NCBI RefSeq assembly: GCF_002198655.1
Contig: NZ_MWLN01000191.1
Location: 184,923 to 248,922, forward strand
Direction of reading: 5' to 3'
Source of the DNA: Kineosporia sp. A_224
GTDB taxonomy: Bacteria; Actinomycetota; Actinomycetes; Actinomycetales; Kineosporiaceae
Length of the DNA: 64,000 nt
Within the stretch, counting starts at the first letter, position 1; each line of letters opens with the position of its first letter. The position numbers and the translations under genes are program-made. Below, one piece after another: positions 8,782 through 16,366 of the stretch. The notes under the pieces were generated by a model. It was not told the DNA's origin, made no database searches, and worked only from the letters and a program-made list of their open reading frames with translations.

Positions 8782-8911
8782 GGGTCGCTAGCTCAACTGG
8801 CAGAGCATTCGACTGGTCAGCGCGTCCGCTCTCCGCCTCGTGCGGGCATGGGTGCGCTTCCTTCTCCCTTTCTGGATCGAAGGGTTCGGGGTTCGAGTCC
8901 CCGGCGGCCCA
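8782..8911 (+). tRNA. tRNA-Lys-like gene with ~57-nt insertion in the anticodon loop
   Basis: The parts of a tRNA can be laid out directly. Acceptor GGGTCGC (8782-8788) pairs with GCGGCCC (8904-8910) with one G-T; then TA; D stem GCTC/GAGC (8791-8794, 8803-8806); A26; anticodon stem TTCGA (8808-8812) with TCGAA (8877-8881); variable loop GGGTT; T arm CGGGG-TTCGAGT-CCCCG (8887-8903); discriminator A at 8911. The skeleton resembles bacterial tRNA-Lys. But 64 bases, not 7, lie between the two halves of the anticodon stem, so 57 are extra after C32-U33, and no Lys anticodon can be read in place. It is either a pseudogene, an intron-bearing tRNA, or a sequence error. CCA is not encoded. Confidence 0.6.
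8820..8857 (+). other. Stem-loop inside the tRNA insertion
   Basis: GCGCGTCC (8820-8827) can pair with GGGTGCGC (8850-8857), eight pairs including two G-T, with a 22-nt loop. A pyrimidine-rich tail (8858-8873) follows before the 3' half of the tRNA. It is far too short for a group I intron core and no homing ORF is present. Confidence 0.35.
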
Positions 8912-8932
8912 CACAGTCGCACCGGAGGACAC

Positions 8933-11092
8933 GTGCTGGACAAGCAGATCATCCAGAGGACCCTGCGCGTGCCGGCGAGCAAGGGCCCGACCGGGGACGG
9001 CGCTCCCGTGGCCCGGCAGCTGGACGCAGCGCTGCTCGACGTCGGGTTCTCGGCGTCCCGGGAGCTCCTGGACCACCTCGGCGGGCTGGAGCCCGGGCCG
9101 GCGATGGACCTCGCGGTGACGGTCGTGTCCGCCGTGCGCGAACTCGTGGGCGACCACGTCCGGCACAACGCGTACTTCATCGGCTTCCCCCACGACGTGC
9201 CGGACACGGTCGAGTTCTGGCTGGAGCGGCTGCGGGCGGCGGTCCTGGCCGGCGGTGGCAGCGCGACCGACGCGCAGCTGCGCACCGCGCTCGCCGGCGG
9301 GGGGATCGACCTGCTCGATCTGCCGGCGTACGGCGCCTACCAGCACACGTACGACGAGCTCCTGGCCGCGCACGACGCGCTCGTCACGACGGCGGGCGAC
9401 CGGGTGACCCTGCTGCATCTCGGAGACCCCCTCGAGGTGGAGGTCTCGCGGCTCTACCTCGCCCTGGGCGGGAGCACGACGCCGCTCGGCGAGTCGGACC
9501 TCGCCCTGCTCGGCGAGCTGGCCGTCGCCTGCCTGGACGGCCCGCAGCCGGACCAGGTCCCGGTGCGGGAGAACCGTGCCGTGCTCAACGGGATCCGGCT
9601 GGTCCTCGACCGGCCCCTGGTCGCCACGGACACGACGACCGACGTGCTCCGCGTCGCCTGCCAGGTCTCCGGCGGCGACGTCTCGCTCGCGACCCCTACC
9701 CGGTTCCGCGGCTTCCGGCGCGCGGAGCGGCGGATACTGCTGGCCGCGCTCGACGAGGTCGTCGGAGCATCCCCGGGCAAGCTCGCGGACGTCGCCCGGC
9801 ACGCGGAGCGCTGGAAGCGCCTCGGGGAACGGCTGCACCCGCACGAGTACGGCCGGTGGCCGCACGCCCAGCAGGTGTTCGCCGTCGCACGCGGCGAACG
9901 CCGGGTCCCCGGTCTCGCCGGTCGCGCGGAGACGGCCGTCCGCGGCGGTGCCGTCGGGCAGGCGGCCTCGGTGCTGTCGGCGGCACCGGGCCTGCTCCTG
10001 AGGTCCGCCGACCGGTTGCTGCGACTGGCCTCGCGGGCAGAGCGCGCAGAGGTGGTCGACGCCGTCACCTGTGCGCTCGGCTCGGCGTCCGGCAGGGTGC
10101 TGCTCGGTCTGCGCGAGCACATCGACAACCGGCTGCTGCCCGCACCCGCCCGGGTGTACGTGGGCCGGTCGCGGCGGGCGTGGGTGGAACCGGACCGGCG
10201 ACCGGCGCTGCCGGCCGACCTGGTGGCCGACCTGTCCGCTCGGATCGACACCGAGATCACCGCCAGACTCGCGCCGTCGCCACGGCCGCTGCTCGTGGAC
10301 CCGGACGTGCTCGACGTCGCGCTCCCGTTGTCCGGCAAGGCCTCAGGGGCCGGCTTCGGAGTGCTCCCCCGGGGTTCGCGGGCCGCCGTGCGCGGTGACG
10401 TCCTGCGCTTCTTCATGTACTGGCGCCAGACGGGTCGCCGCACCGACTACGACCTGTCGGTGCTTCTCCTCGACGAGCAGTTCCACGCCGCCGGGCAGGT
10501 GTCCTGGACGAACTACCGGCAGGACGGCGTCGTGCACTCCGGCGACATCACCTCGGCCCCCGACGGCGCGACCGAGTTCATCGACGTGCCGCTCGACCTC
10601 GTGGCGCGCGTCGTCGTCCCTCAGGTCAACATCTACGCCGGTGAGTCGTTCGAGGACGTCGCCGAGTCGTTGTTCGGCTACCAGACCCGGACGCGGGACC
10701 AGGGCGGGCCGCCTTTCGACGCCCGCACCGTCCGGATGACCTCGCAGCTGCGCGGCACGGGTCGGATCGCGCTGCCGATGGCGTTCGTCAACGGCGAGAA
10801 CGGCTGGCAGGCCGTGTGGCTGCACCTGTACCCGAAGGGGCGCCCGTCCTTCAACCGGGTCGAGGACAGCACCGTCACCACGGCGGAGCAGGTCCGTGCC
10901 CTCGTCGAGCGGCGCTACCTGACGCTGGCCTACCTCGTCGACCGGTGGCGGCCGACGACCGAGGTGCTGACCTGGAACGGCGAGGTGCCGGACGAACCGG
11001 TCACCTACCTCGGCATCCAGGCGCCCGAGAACCTGCCGACCGGGTCGGAGACCTTCACGCTGCCCAGGCTCGGCGAGCTGATCCCCGCGTAG
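8933..11092 (+). CDS. Large TerD-domain protein (MXAN_6230/SCO0854-like, without RING cysteines)
   Basis: A 719-aa protein. From about residue 455 to the end it resembles the TerD stress-protein fold, with a TDYDLSVLLLDE strand followed by GVVHSGDITSAPDG and an Asp/Glu-rich calcium-site pattern. The N-terminal 440 residues are helical. Their start, including the PDTVEFWLERL stretch, resembles the long actinobacterial/myxobacterial TerD proteins that carry a RING-like zinc knuckle, but no CxxC pairs are visible here. TerD proteins belong to tellurite and stress-response systems of unclear chemistry. GTG 8933 is preceded by GGAGG (8924-8928). It begins 22 bases after the tRNA-like gene and stands alone, with no terB/terC nearby. 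Confidence 0.55.
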   Translation: MLDKQIIQRTLRVPASKGPTGDGAPVARQLDAALLDVGFSASRELLDHLGGLEPGPAMDLAVTVVSAVRELVGDHVRHNAYFIGFPHDVPDTVEFWLERLRAAVLAGGGSATDAQLRTALAGGGIDLLDLPAYGAYQHTYDELLAAHDALVTTAGDRVTLLHLGDPLEVEVSRLYLALGGSTTPLGESDLALLGELAVACLDGPQPDQVPVRENRAVLNGIRLVLDRPLVATDTTTDVLRVACQVSGGDVSLATPTRFRGFRRAERRILLAALDEVVGASPGKLADVARHAERWKRLGERLHPHEYGRWPHAQQVFAVARGERRVPGLAGRAETAVRGGAVGQAASVLSAAPGLLLRSADRLLRLASRAERAEVVDAVTCALGSASGRVLLGLREHIDNRLLPAPARVYVGRSRRAWVEPDRRPALPADLVADLSARIDTEITARLAPSPRPLLVDPDVLDVALPLSGKASGAGFGVLPRGSRAAVRGDVLRFFMYWRQTGRRTDYDLSVLLLDEQFHAAGQVSWTNYRQDGVVHSGDITSAPDGATEFIDVPLDLVARVVVPQVNIYAGESFEDVAESLFGYQTRTRDQGGPPFDARTVRMTSQLRGTGRIALPMAFVNGENGWQAVWLHLYPKGRPSFNRVEDSTVTTAEQVRALVERRYLTLAYLVDRWRPTTEVLTWNGEVPDEPVTYLGIQAPENLPTGSETFTLPRLGELIPA

Positions 11093-11246
11093 CCCTCCAG
11101 CGTCCCGGGCGCGGTGCGACACAACCCGTCCGCGCCCGCGCGGATAACCGGCCGCAGCGCGGGCACCGGGGATGCGGGGCGCCGTCCCCCGAGCGTCGTC
11201 CCCCACCGGCGGCGATCGCGTTCCCACCCCTCAGCTACGGAGCATC

Positions 11247-11747
11247 ATGTCGACCGACGCCATCGTCATCCTCAAGGACGACCACAAGCGGATCCGTTCG
11301 CTCTTCAAGCGGTTCCAGGACTCCGGCCCGACCGCGCACACCACGCGCGGCACGATCGTGGACGAGATCATCCAGGAGCTCACCGTGCACACGTACATCG
11401 AGAACGAGGTGATGTACCCCCAGGTGCGCGCCCTCGTCCCCGAGCTCGAGCAGGACGTCCTCGAGTCCTACGAGGAGCACCACGTCGCCGACCTCCTCGT
11501 CATGGAGCTCATGGCCCTCGCACCCGACGCGGAGCACTTCCGGGCGAAGGCAACCGTCCTCATCGAGAACGTCACGCACCACATCGACGAGGAAGAGAAC
11601 GACTGGTTCCCCAAGGTCCGCAGCGCGCTCGGCCGCAAGCAGCTCACCACCATCGGCGAGCAGCTGCTGGAGAGCAAGAAGACCGCGCCGCGCCACCCGA
11701 GCCGGCCGAGCGCCCTGAAGAAGGCCGCTGACGCACTGCTCGCCTGA
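11247..11747 (+). CDS. Hemerythrin HHE-domain protein
   Basis: A 166-aa four-helix protein with the carboxylate-bridged di-iron pattern: His13, His48 and Glu52 (HxxxE), His78/79, His111/112 and Glu116 in HHIDEEEND. Hemerythrin-like proteins bind O2, NO or iron and are common in actinobacterial oxidative-stress loci. The Lys/Arg/Ser/Pro-rich C-terminal tail (from about 145) is probably unstructured. The ATG at 11247 is preceded by a weak CGGAG. The next gene starts 62 bases downstream on the same strand and may be co-transcribed. Confidence 0.88.
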   Translation: MSTDAIVILKDDHKRIRSLFKRFQDSGPTAHTTRGTIVDEIIQELTVHTYIENEVMYPQVRALVPELEQDVLESYEEHHVADLLVMELMALAPDAEHFRAKATVLIENVTHHIDEEENDWFPKVRSALGRKQLTTIGEQLLESKKTAPRHPSRPSALKKAADALLA

Positions 11748-11809
11748 GCAGACCCCACACCTCGCAGGCACCCCTCACCCGTGATCCACCCGAAGGAAGG
11801 CTCAGCACC

Positions 11810-12370
11810 GTGACCGCACGCAACACCCTGGTCCGTTCCCTGCACGACGTCGGCGCAGCGGTCTGGCTCGGGGGCGCCCTCATGGGCGCCGTCGGCCTCA
11901 ACGGCGCCGCGTCCGACATCAAGGACCGCCGCGAGCGCGCCGAGATCGCCGCCGACGGCTGGGCCCGCTGGGCGCCGGTCAACGCGGCCGCGATCGGCAC
12001 GCACCTCGTCGGGGGCCTCGGGCTGCTCCTGGCCAACCGCCACCGGGTCCGCGGCCAGAAGGGCGTCACCGCCAACACCGCCGTCAAGACCGCACTCACC
12101 GGCGCAGCCCTGGCGACCACTGCCTACAGCGGCATCCTGGGCACCAAGATCGCCGCGGCCGGCCGCGACGCCGAGGCTGCGGGGGCCACCACCCCGGACG
12201 CCGGCACCCCGGACGACGTGGCGGCCGCCCAGAAGCGCCTACGGACCCTGCAGTGGGCGACCCCCGCACTGGCTCTCGGCGTCGTCGTGCTGGGAGCCCA
12301 GCAGGGTGAGCAGCAGCGGCCGACCGAGGTCGTCGCGGGCTTCGCACGCAAGCTCCGGTCCAGGGTCTGA
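11810..12370 (+). CDS. Small multi-pass membrane protein of unknown function
   Basis: A 186-aa protein with three or four probable membrane segments (about residues 13-32, 55-76, 90-112 and 148-166) linked by short charged loops, and an Ala/Asp/Pro-rich loop near 120-140. No catalytic motif was recognised. Similar small proteins occur in actinobacteria next to stress genes. GTG 11810 follows AAGGAAGG at an appropriate distance. It lies directly after the hemerythrin gene and before a strong hairpin, so the pair may be one transcription unit. Confidence 0.65.
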   Translation: MTARNTLVRSLHDVGAAVWLGGALMGAVGLNGAASDIKDRRERAEIAADGWARWAPVNAAAIGTHLVGGLGLLLANRHRVRGQKGVTANTAVKTALTGAALATTAYSGILGTKIAAAGRDAEAAGATTPDAGTPDDVAAAQKRLRTLQWATPALALGVVVLGAQQGEQQRPTEVVAGFARKLRSRV

Positions 12371-12386
12371 GCGATCGCACCACCGA

Positions 12387-12420
12387 CGTGCGGCGGCCTG
12401 CATCGAGCGGCCGCCGCACG
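12387..12420 (+). terminator. Hairpin terminator after the membrane-protein gene
   Basis: A perfect 12-bp stem, CGTGCGGCGGCC (12387-12398) with its complement (12409-12420), around a 10-nt loop, 16 bases after the stop codon. No T-run follows, as is common in high-GC actinobacteria. Confidence 0.7.
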
Positions 12421-12460
12421 GGCGTTCCCGGCCCGCGGCGGTCGCGTCGTCCGCACCCGT

Positions 12461-12488
12461 ACTTGCCGTTCCAGCAAGGCCACTTGCC
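12461..12488 (+). promoter_or_regulatory. Paired direct repeats upstream of the methyltransferase
   Basis: ACTTGCC occurs at 12461-12467 and again at 12482-12488, exactly 21 bp apart (two helical turns), on one face of the DNA and 31-58 bp before the methyltransferase ATG. The first copy also starts a CTTGC/GCAAG inverted repeat. This suggests a regulator site; the protein is unknown. Confidence 0.3.
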
Positions 12489-12518
12489 ATCCTGCATGGG
12501 AGTGACGACTCTCTGAGG

Positions 12519-13217
12519 ATGACGCACGCGTTCGACAGGCAGTACTGGGACGAGATCTGGCAGGGCGACCGGGCCGGGTCCATGGGATCCGGCGCACCCA
12601 ACCCGCACCTGGTCCGGGAGATCGCCGAGCTGCCGCCCGGGACAGCCCTCGACGCGGGCTGCGGGGCCGGGGCCGAGGCGATCTGGCTCGCCGAGCGCGG
12701 CTGGCGGGTCACCGGCGCCGACATCGCCACGGCCGCGCTCGACCGCGCGGCGGAACGTGCCGCCGAACGCGGCGTCGCCGGGCAGGTGGAGTGGGTCCTG
12801 GCGGATCTCTCCGCCTGGGACCCGGGTACCCGGTTCGACCTGGTCACCACGCACTACGCACACCCCGCGATGCCGCAACTCGAGTTCTACGACCGCGCGG
12901 CGTCCTGGGTCGCGCCCGGCGGCACCCTGCTCATCGTCGGCCACCTCCACCAGCCGGCCGACGGCGACGGGCCCTCGCACGGTCACGGCCACGGGCACGG
13001 CCAGGGGCACGGCCACGGCCACGGGCACGGCCACGGCCACGGCGGTGACGCGCCTCCCGCCGCCGCCTCGGCGACCGCGGCCACCATCACCGAGCGGCTC
13101 GACCCGACCGCGTGGGACGTCGTGACCGCCCAGGAGTCCCGACGGGTCCCGGACGGTCACGACGGGCCCGAGGTGACGCTCCACGACGTCGTCGTGCGGG
13201 CCACCCGCCGCCACTGA
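12519..13217 (+). CDS. Class I SAM-dependent methyltransferase with Gly-His repeat insertion
   Basis: A 232-aa protein. Motif I for S-adenosylmethionine (ALDAGCGAGAE) sits at about residues 43-53 and the rest of the Rossmann core is recognisable (GADIATAALDRA, FDLVTTHY, PGGTLLIVGH). Between the last core strands, around residues 153-176, lies a run of alternating Gly-His with eleven His residues, encoded by a CACGGC tandem repeat. Such runs bind Ni, Zn or Cu in metal chaperones, so the enzyme may act on or sense a metal or metalloid; TehB-like tellurite methylation is one possibility. The ATG at 12519 follows TGAGG closely. Substrate unproven. Confidence 0.8.
   Translation: MTHAFDRQYWDEIWQGDRAGSMGSGAPNPHLVREIAELPPGTALDAGCGAGAEAIWLAERGWRVTGADIATAALDRAAERAAERGVAGQVEWVLADLSAWDPGTRFDLVTTHYAHPAMPQLEFYDRAASWVAPGGTLLIVGHLHQPADGDGPSHGHGHGHGQGHGHGHGHGHGHGGDAPPAAASATAATITERLDPTAWDVVTAQESRRVPDGHDGPEVTLHDVVVRATRRH
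12976..13044 (+). repeat. CACGGC/CACGGG tandem repeat coding Gly-His
   Basis: About eleven in-frame 6-bp units within the methyltransferase gene. Because the unit is two codons, unit gain or loss would change the length of the His-Gly stretch without shifting frame. Confidence 0.8.
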
Positions 13218-13220
13218 GAC

Positions 13221-13239
13221 GGCCCGGCGTCGCCGGGCC
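13221..13239. terminator. Bidirectional terminator between convergent genes
   Basis: GGCCCGGCG and its complement CGCCGGGCC flank one T, just after the methyltransferase stop and before the stop of the convergent secreted protein gene at 13250. In RNA the outer six pairs would close a 7-nt loop. Confidence 0.6.
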
Positions 13240-13249
13240 GCCCCGCTGG

Positions 13250-13717
13250 TCAGAGCTTGATCGAGACGGTGTGGACGGCCGTGCCGTCCGGCCGGTTGAC
13301 GATCGTGTCGGTGCCGCCGGCGCCGACCCAGGCGCCGGTCCCGCCGACGATCGTCAGCGTGCCACCCGTGGCCGGGTCGAAGGGGCCCGCCATCCGGTAC
13401 GAGTTCCGGCCGACCGTCACGGTGACGGAGCAGTCGTCGAGGGTGCCGTTCGCGCGGATCTGGAGGCAGGACCCCTCGAGCGTGCCGACCTTCTTGCCGG
13501 CCTTCAGCAGGTCCGACTCGAACGTCGCGAGGTCACCGGCCTGGCCGTCCGCGGCGGACGCGGGGAGGTCGAGCACGTGCACGGCGGTGCCCTGCTCGAC
13601 GAGACGCAGGCGCACACCCGCGTCGGCGCCGGCCGAGCCGGCGACGACCGGGGCGAGCAGGGCGAGCACCGCGCCGGCCGTCAGACCGCCGGCGACGAGA
13701 GTGGTGGAGCGCTTCAC
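13250..13717 (-). CDS. Secreted dirigent/allene-oxide-cyclase-like barrel protein
   Basis: A 155-aa protein with a Sec signal peptide (KRS at the N-terminus, hydrophobic to about residue 30, cleavage near GSAGA-DA). The mature part is beta-rich; TLEGSCLQIRANGTLDDC suggests a disulfide, and TLTIVGGTGAWVGAGGTDTI resembles the eight-stranded barrel of dirigent and allene-oxide-cyclase-like proteins. Bacterial members are exported proteins of unknown role. GTG 13717 follows an AGGAGGT. It is divergent from an ECF sigma/anti-sigma pair 139 bp away, which suggests it is a target of that sigma factor. Confidence 0.65.
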   Translation of the reverse strand: MKRSTTLVAGGLTAGAVLALLAPVVAGSAGADAGVRLRLVEQGTAVHVLDLPASAADGQAGDLATFESDLLKAGKKVGTLEGSCLQIRANGTLDDCSVTVTVGRNSYRMAGPFDPATGGTLTIVGGTGAWVGAGGTDTIVNRPDGTAVHTVSIKL

Positions 13718-13767
13718 GGGGACCTCCTGGGTGGTCGGCGCCGCCGTCCGGCGCCTGCGACGGGCGG

Positions 13768-13794
13768 TTACGCCGCCGTCCTCACCCCGGTTCA
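13768..13794 (-). promoter_or_regulatory. Possible ECF-sigma promoter for the secreted barrel gene
   Basis: Read on the minus strand, TGAACC (13789-13794) and CGTAAC (13768-13773) are 15 bp apart. This is an AAC-type -35 with a CGT-type -10 as used by many ECF sigma factors. It is about 50 bp before the GTG at 13717. The match is by eye only. Confidence 0.3.
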
Positions 13795-13856
13795 CGGATG
13801 TGATCCACGCCACACGATCGAACGGTTCGCCTCCTGGCCGCGTTTCACCCGGCGCC

Positions 13857-14405
13857 ATGGACGACGACACGATGCTCGCGGAGCTGCGTTCCGGAAGCCC
13901 GGACGCGGTGCGTGCGCTGTACGCCGGGTACGGACCGGGGATCTTCGGGTTCGTCTTCCGGCGCACCGGCGACGCCGAGCTGTCCCGCGAGATCGTCCAG
14001 GACGTCATGACGAGCGTCTGGCGCTCGGCACCCCGGTTCGACGCCTCCCGCGGGTCGTTCCGGTCCTGGATCTTCGAGATCGCCCGCAACGCCACGACCG
14101 ACGCCGGACGGCGGGCCTCCGCGCGGCCCCGGGTCGTCGCCGAGATCGTGCCGGACATCGCCGCGGACGCGCACGACGAGGTCGAGTCGTTCCTGCGGTC
14201 GACGCTGATCCGGACGGCGCTCGAACGGCTCCCCCGGGAGCACCGCGACGTGCTCGACCTGGTGTACTTCCGCCAGCTCACGGTCGCCGAGGCCGCTGCC
14301 CACCTGAGGATCCCGGAAGGAACGGTCAAGAGCCGGTGCTTCTACGCGATGAAGAACCTGCGCACCGCGTTCCGCGAGCTGGGGGTGGTCACCGGTGACG
14401 TGTGA
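13857..14405 (+). CDS. ECF-family RNA polymerase sigma factor
   Basis: A 182-aa sigma-70-like protein with region 2 at about residues 10-80 (including SREIVQDVMTSVWRSAPRFD) and region 4 at about 120-172 (ERLPREHRDVLDLVYFRQLT then EGTVKSRCFYAMKNLR). There is no region 1.1 or 3, as expected for extracytoplasmic-function factors. The ATG at 13857 puts region 2 at the normal position. The stop overlaps the start of the following anti-sigma gene, so they are translationally coupled. Likely target: the divergent secreted barrel protein. Confidence 0.92.
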   Translation: MDDDTMLAELRSGSPDAVRALYAGYGPGIFGFVFRRTGDAELSREIVQDVMTSVWRSAPRFDASRGSFRSWIFEIARNATTDAGRRASARPRVVAEIVPDIAADAHDEVESFLRSTLIRTALERLPREHRDVLDLVYFRQLTVAEAAAHLRIPEGTVKSRCFYAMKNLRTAFRELGVVTGDV

Positions 14406-15066
14406 GATGCAGGAGTCCGTGGCCGCGCTGCTCCTCGGCGGCCTGCCGCCCCGCGAGGCGGTCCGCGTCGAGGAGCACCTCCTCGGCTGCGACGAGTGCG
14501 CCGCGACCCGCCGCGAGCTCGCCATCGTCCGCACCATGCTCGACACCCTCGACCGCGCCGACGCCGGGGCGCCCGGCGACCTCGTCGCGGCCGCGGCCCT
14601 CCCCGACGAGGCGGAGATCGCCGCCGTGACCGGGGTCCGGCAGCATCGCGGGCGTCGTGAGATCCGGCTCGCCGTCGTCGCGGCCGCCGCCGCGTTCCTC
14701 GTCGGGGTGCTCCCGGCCGGCCTCTGGATCGCGACCCACCGCGACGCCACGGTCTCCGTCCAGCTCGCGGGCACCGTCCTGGCTCCCGACGCCTGGGCCA
14801 CGGTCCGGTTCCTGCCCCGTGCCGAGGGCACGATCGTCGACGTCGAGGCCGGCGACCTCCCGACGTCGGGCGGCCGCTACGCCGTCACGGTCTCCTCGCC
14901 GGGTGGTGGCGTCCTCGCCCGGCAGGAGTTCACCGTGAGCCCCGACGGCTGGGCCCAGGTCGTGCTGGCGACGACCGAGCCCGTCGGGAACGGCGGCATC
15001 GTCACGGTCGACCGGGTCGACGGGCCCGCCCCCGGCACCGTCCTGGACTGCCGCTGCACGGCCTGA
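14395..15066 (+). CDS. Transmembrane anti-sigma factor (zinc-binding ZAS domain)
   Basis: A 223-aa single-pass protein. The cytoplasmic N-terminus has the ZAS zinc motif His28-xxx-Cys32-xx-Cys35 (EEHLLGCDECA). A membrane helix follows at about 89-112, and the outside domain (113-223) is beta-rich and resembles RskA-type sensors. It should hold the upstream ECF sigma factor at the membrane and release it when the outer domain is cleaved. GTG 14395 lies inside the last codons of the sigma gene, a typical coupled overlap. The signal is not evident. Confidence 0.85.
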   Translation: MTCEMQESVAALLLGGLPPREAVRVEEHLLGCDECAATRRELAIVRTMLDTLDRADAGAPGDLVAAAALPDEAEIAAVTGVRQHRGRREIRLAVVAAAAAFLVGVLPAGLWIATHRDATVSVQLAGTVLAPDAWATVRFLPRAEGTIVDVEAGDLPTSGGRYAVTVSSPGGGVLARQEFTVSPDGWAQVVLATTEPVGNGGIVTVDRVDGPAPGTVLDCRCTA

Positions 15067-15087
15067 GCCGTCAGGCTGCGCCCCGGG

Positions 15088-16269
15088 TCACGGCGCCACC
15101 GCACCCACCGCGAGCAGGTAGACCGCCGCTTCGTGACGTCCGTCCACGCCGAGCATGTCGTTGAGGGCGTCGTCGAAGAACGCCCCGACGGCGCAGGCGC
15201 CCAGGCCCATGGACGTCGCGGCGAGGTAGGTGTTCTGCCCGAGGTGGCCGGCCTCGAGGAGGCCGTAGCGATAGCTGCGATGCCGGTACCGGAAGCGCAT
15301 CCGCTCCGGGATGACCGTCAGGCACAGCACGACGCCGGCGTCCGCGAGGAACGACTGGCCGAGGCCGTGGTCGGCGATCCGGTCGCGCAGGTCCGCCTGC
15401 CGGAGGACCCGGAGCGCGTTCCGCGCCGGGTCGTAGTGGTAGAGGCCGCGTTCGAGGCCGTCGACCGCGTTGACGACGGCGTAGACCTCGATCGGGTAGA
15501 GCGCCCCGGACGACGGGAAGGCCCGCCCGCCCTGCCGCCGGCTCCCGGCCGTCATGAACAGCACGTGGCTCAGCTCGTCGAGCGTCAGGGGGCGGTCGGA
15601 GTAGTCACGGACGGAACGCCGCTCGAGGACGGCGGACAGCAGCCGGCCGTCGGGGGCCGCGCCGCCGCCGACGGCCGGGAGGTCGAGGACGGGCGCCCCC
15701 GGGTACTCCTTCGGCGGTGCGGGGCGCCGTCCCCAGGTGACGACCGCGTCCACCGCGTCGGCCACACCCGGCCGACTGAGCCGGTGGTAGACCATCCCGG
15801 CGTCGTTGCCCACCGGGTCGTTCTCGATCCCGATCCGCCGCGCGACCGCCCACCCGCCGAGCGCGCCGGCGGTCGTCGCCGCGGAGGTCAGCATGACGCG
15901 TCGCGTCACGCTCCCCGGACGCCGTCGGCCGCCCGGCGCGGCCGGCCTCCCGCCGGTCGCGGACGGCGCGCGGGACCGCGGTACCGGAGCCGGCACTGCG
16001 CCGTCCGGTGCGTCTCGTAGCCGCGCCTGCAGCCCGCGCACGCCCTGCCGCGCCCTGAACCGCCAGTAGGTGACGAGACGGTCGAAGTTCAGCGCGACGT
16101 GCGCGACCGCGAAGGCGGCCATCGCGTACCCGCTCCACGTGTGCCACGTGAACGCGTTGAGGTCCCAGACATGGGCGATGAAACCGGTGACGCACGCGGC
16201 GACGACCGCGATGAGGAGCAGCACGCTCGTCGCGTGGTCGACGTCCTGGCGGAGCCTCCTGGCAGACAT
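15088..16269 (-). CDS. Membrane-anchored SagB/nitroreductase-family flavoenzyme with N-terminal DUF4405-like domain
   Basis: A 393-aa fusion. Residues 1-70 form two membrane helices with His12, His33, His43 and His57, like DUF4405 and small cytochrome-b-type modules. After a Pro/Arg-rich linker comes TRRVMLTSAATTAGALGGWA (122-141), a third hydrophobic segment with a twin-arginine look. Residues 175-391 are a SagB/ThcOx-type nitroreductase domain (ERRSVRDYS, FPSSGALYPIEVY, GLLEAGHLGQN), which binds FMN. SagB proteins oxidise azolines in RiPP pathways, but no cyclodehydratase is nearby, so that role cannot be assumed. Predicted topology puts the flavin domain on the outside. It follows a small ORF on the same strand. 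Confidence 0.8.
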   Translation of the reverse strand: MSARRLRQDVDHATSVLLLIAVVAACVTGFIAHVWDLNAFTWHTWSGYAMAAFAVAHVALNFDRLVTYWRFRARQGVRGLQARLRDAPDGAVPAPVPRSRAPSATGGRPAAPGGRRRPGSVTRRVMLTSAATTAGALGGWAVARRIGIENDPVGNDAGMVYHRLSRPGVADAVDAVVTWGRRPAPPKEYPGAPVLDLPAVGGGAAPDGRLLSAVLERRSVRDYSDRPLTLDELSHVLFMTAGSRRQGGRAFPSSGALYPIEVYAVVNAVDGLERGLYHYDPARNALRVLRQADLRDRIADHGLGQSFLADAGVVLCLTVIPERMRFRYRHRSYRYGLLEAGHLGQNTYLAATSMGLGACAVGAFFDDALNDMLGVDGRHEAAVYLLAVGAVAP

Positions 16270-16366
16270 ACTCCAGGGTGCGACACCGTCCGGCCGTGCT
16301 CAACCGGGAGCGGGGCGTCCGCCCACCGCCACGGCTCCGGCGGCGCGCCCGAGCCGGACCCGTGAC

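Noticed and set aside
8815..8876. Group I intron in the tRNA-like gene
   Set aside because: Known bacterial tRNA group I introns are about 200 nt or more; the 57-nt insert cannot hold the catalytic core.
12976..13044. CRISPR-like repeat
   Set aside because: The 6-bp units are contiguous with no spacers and encode a Gly-His run in a clear methyltransferase frame.
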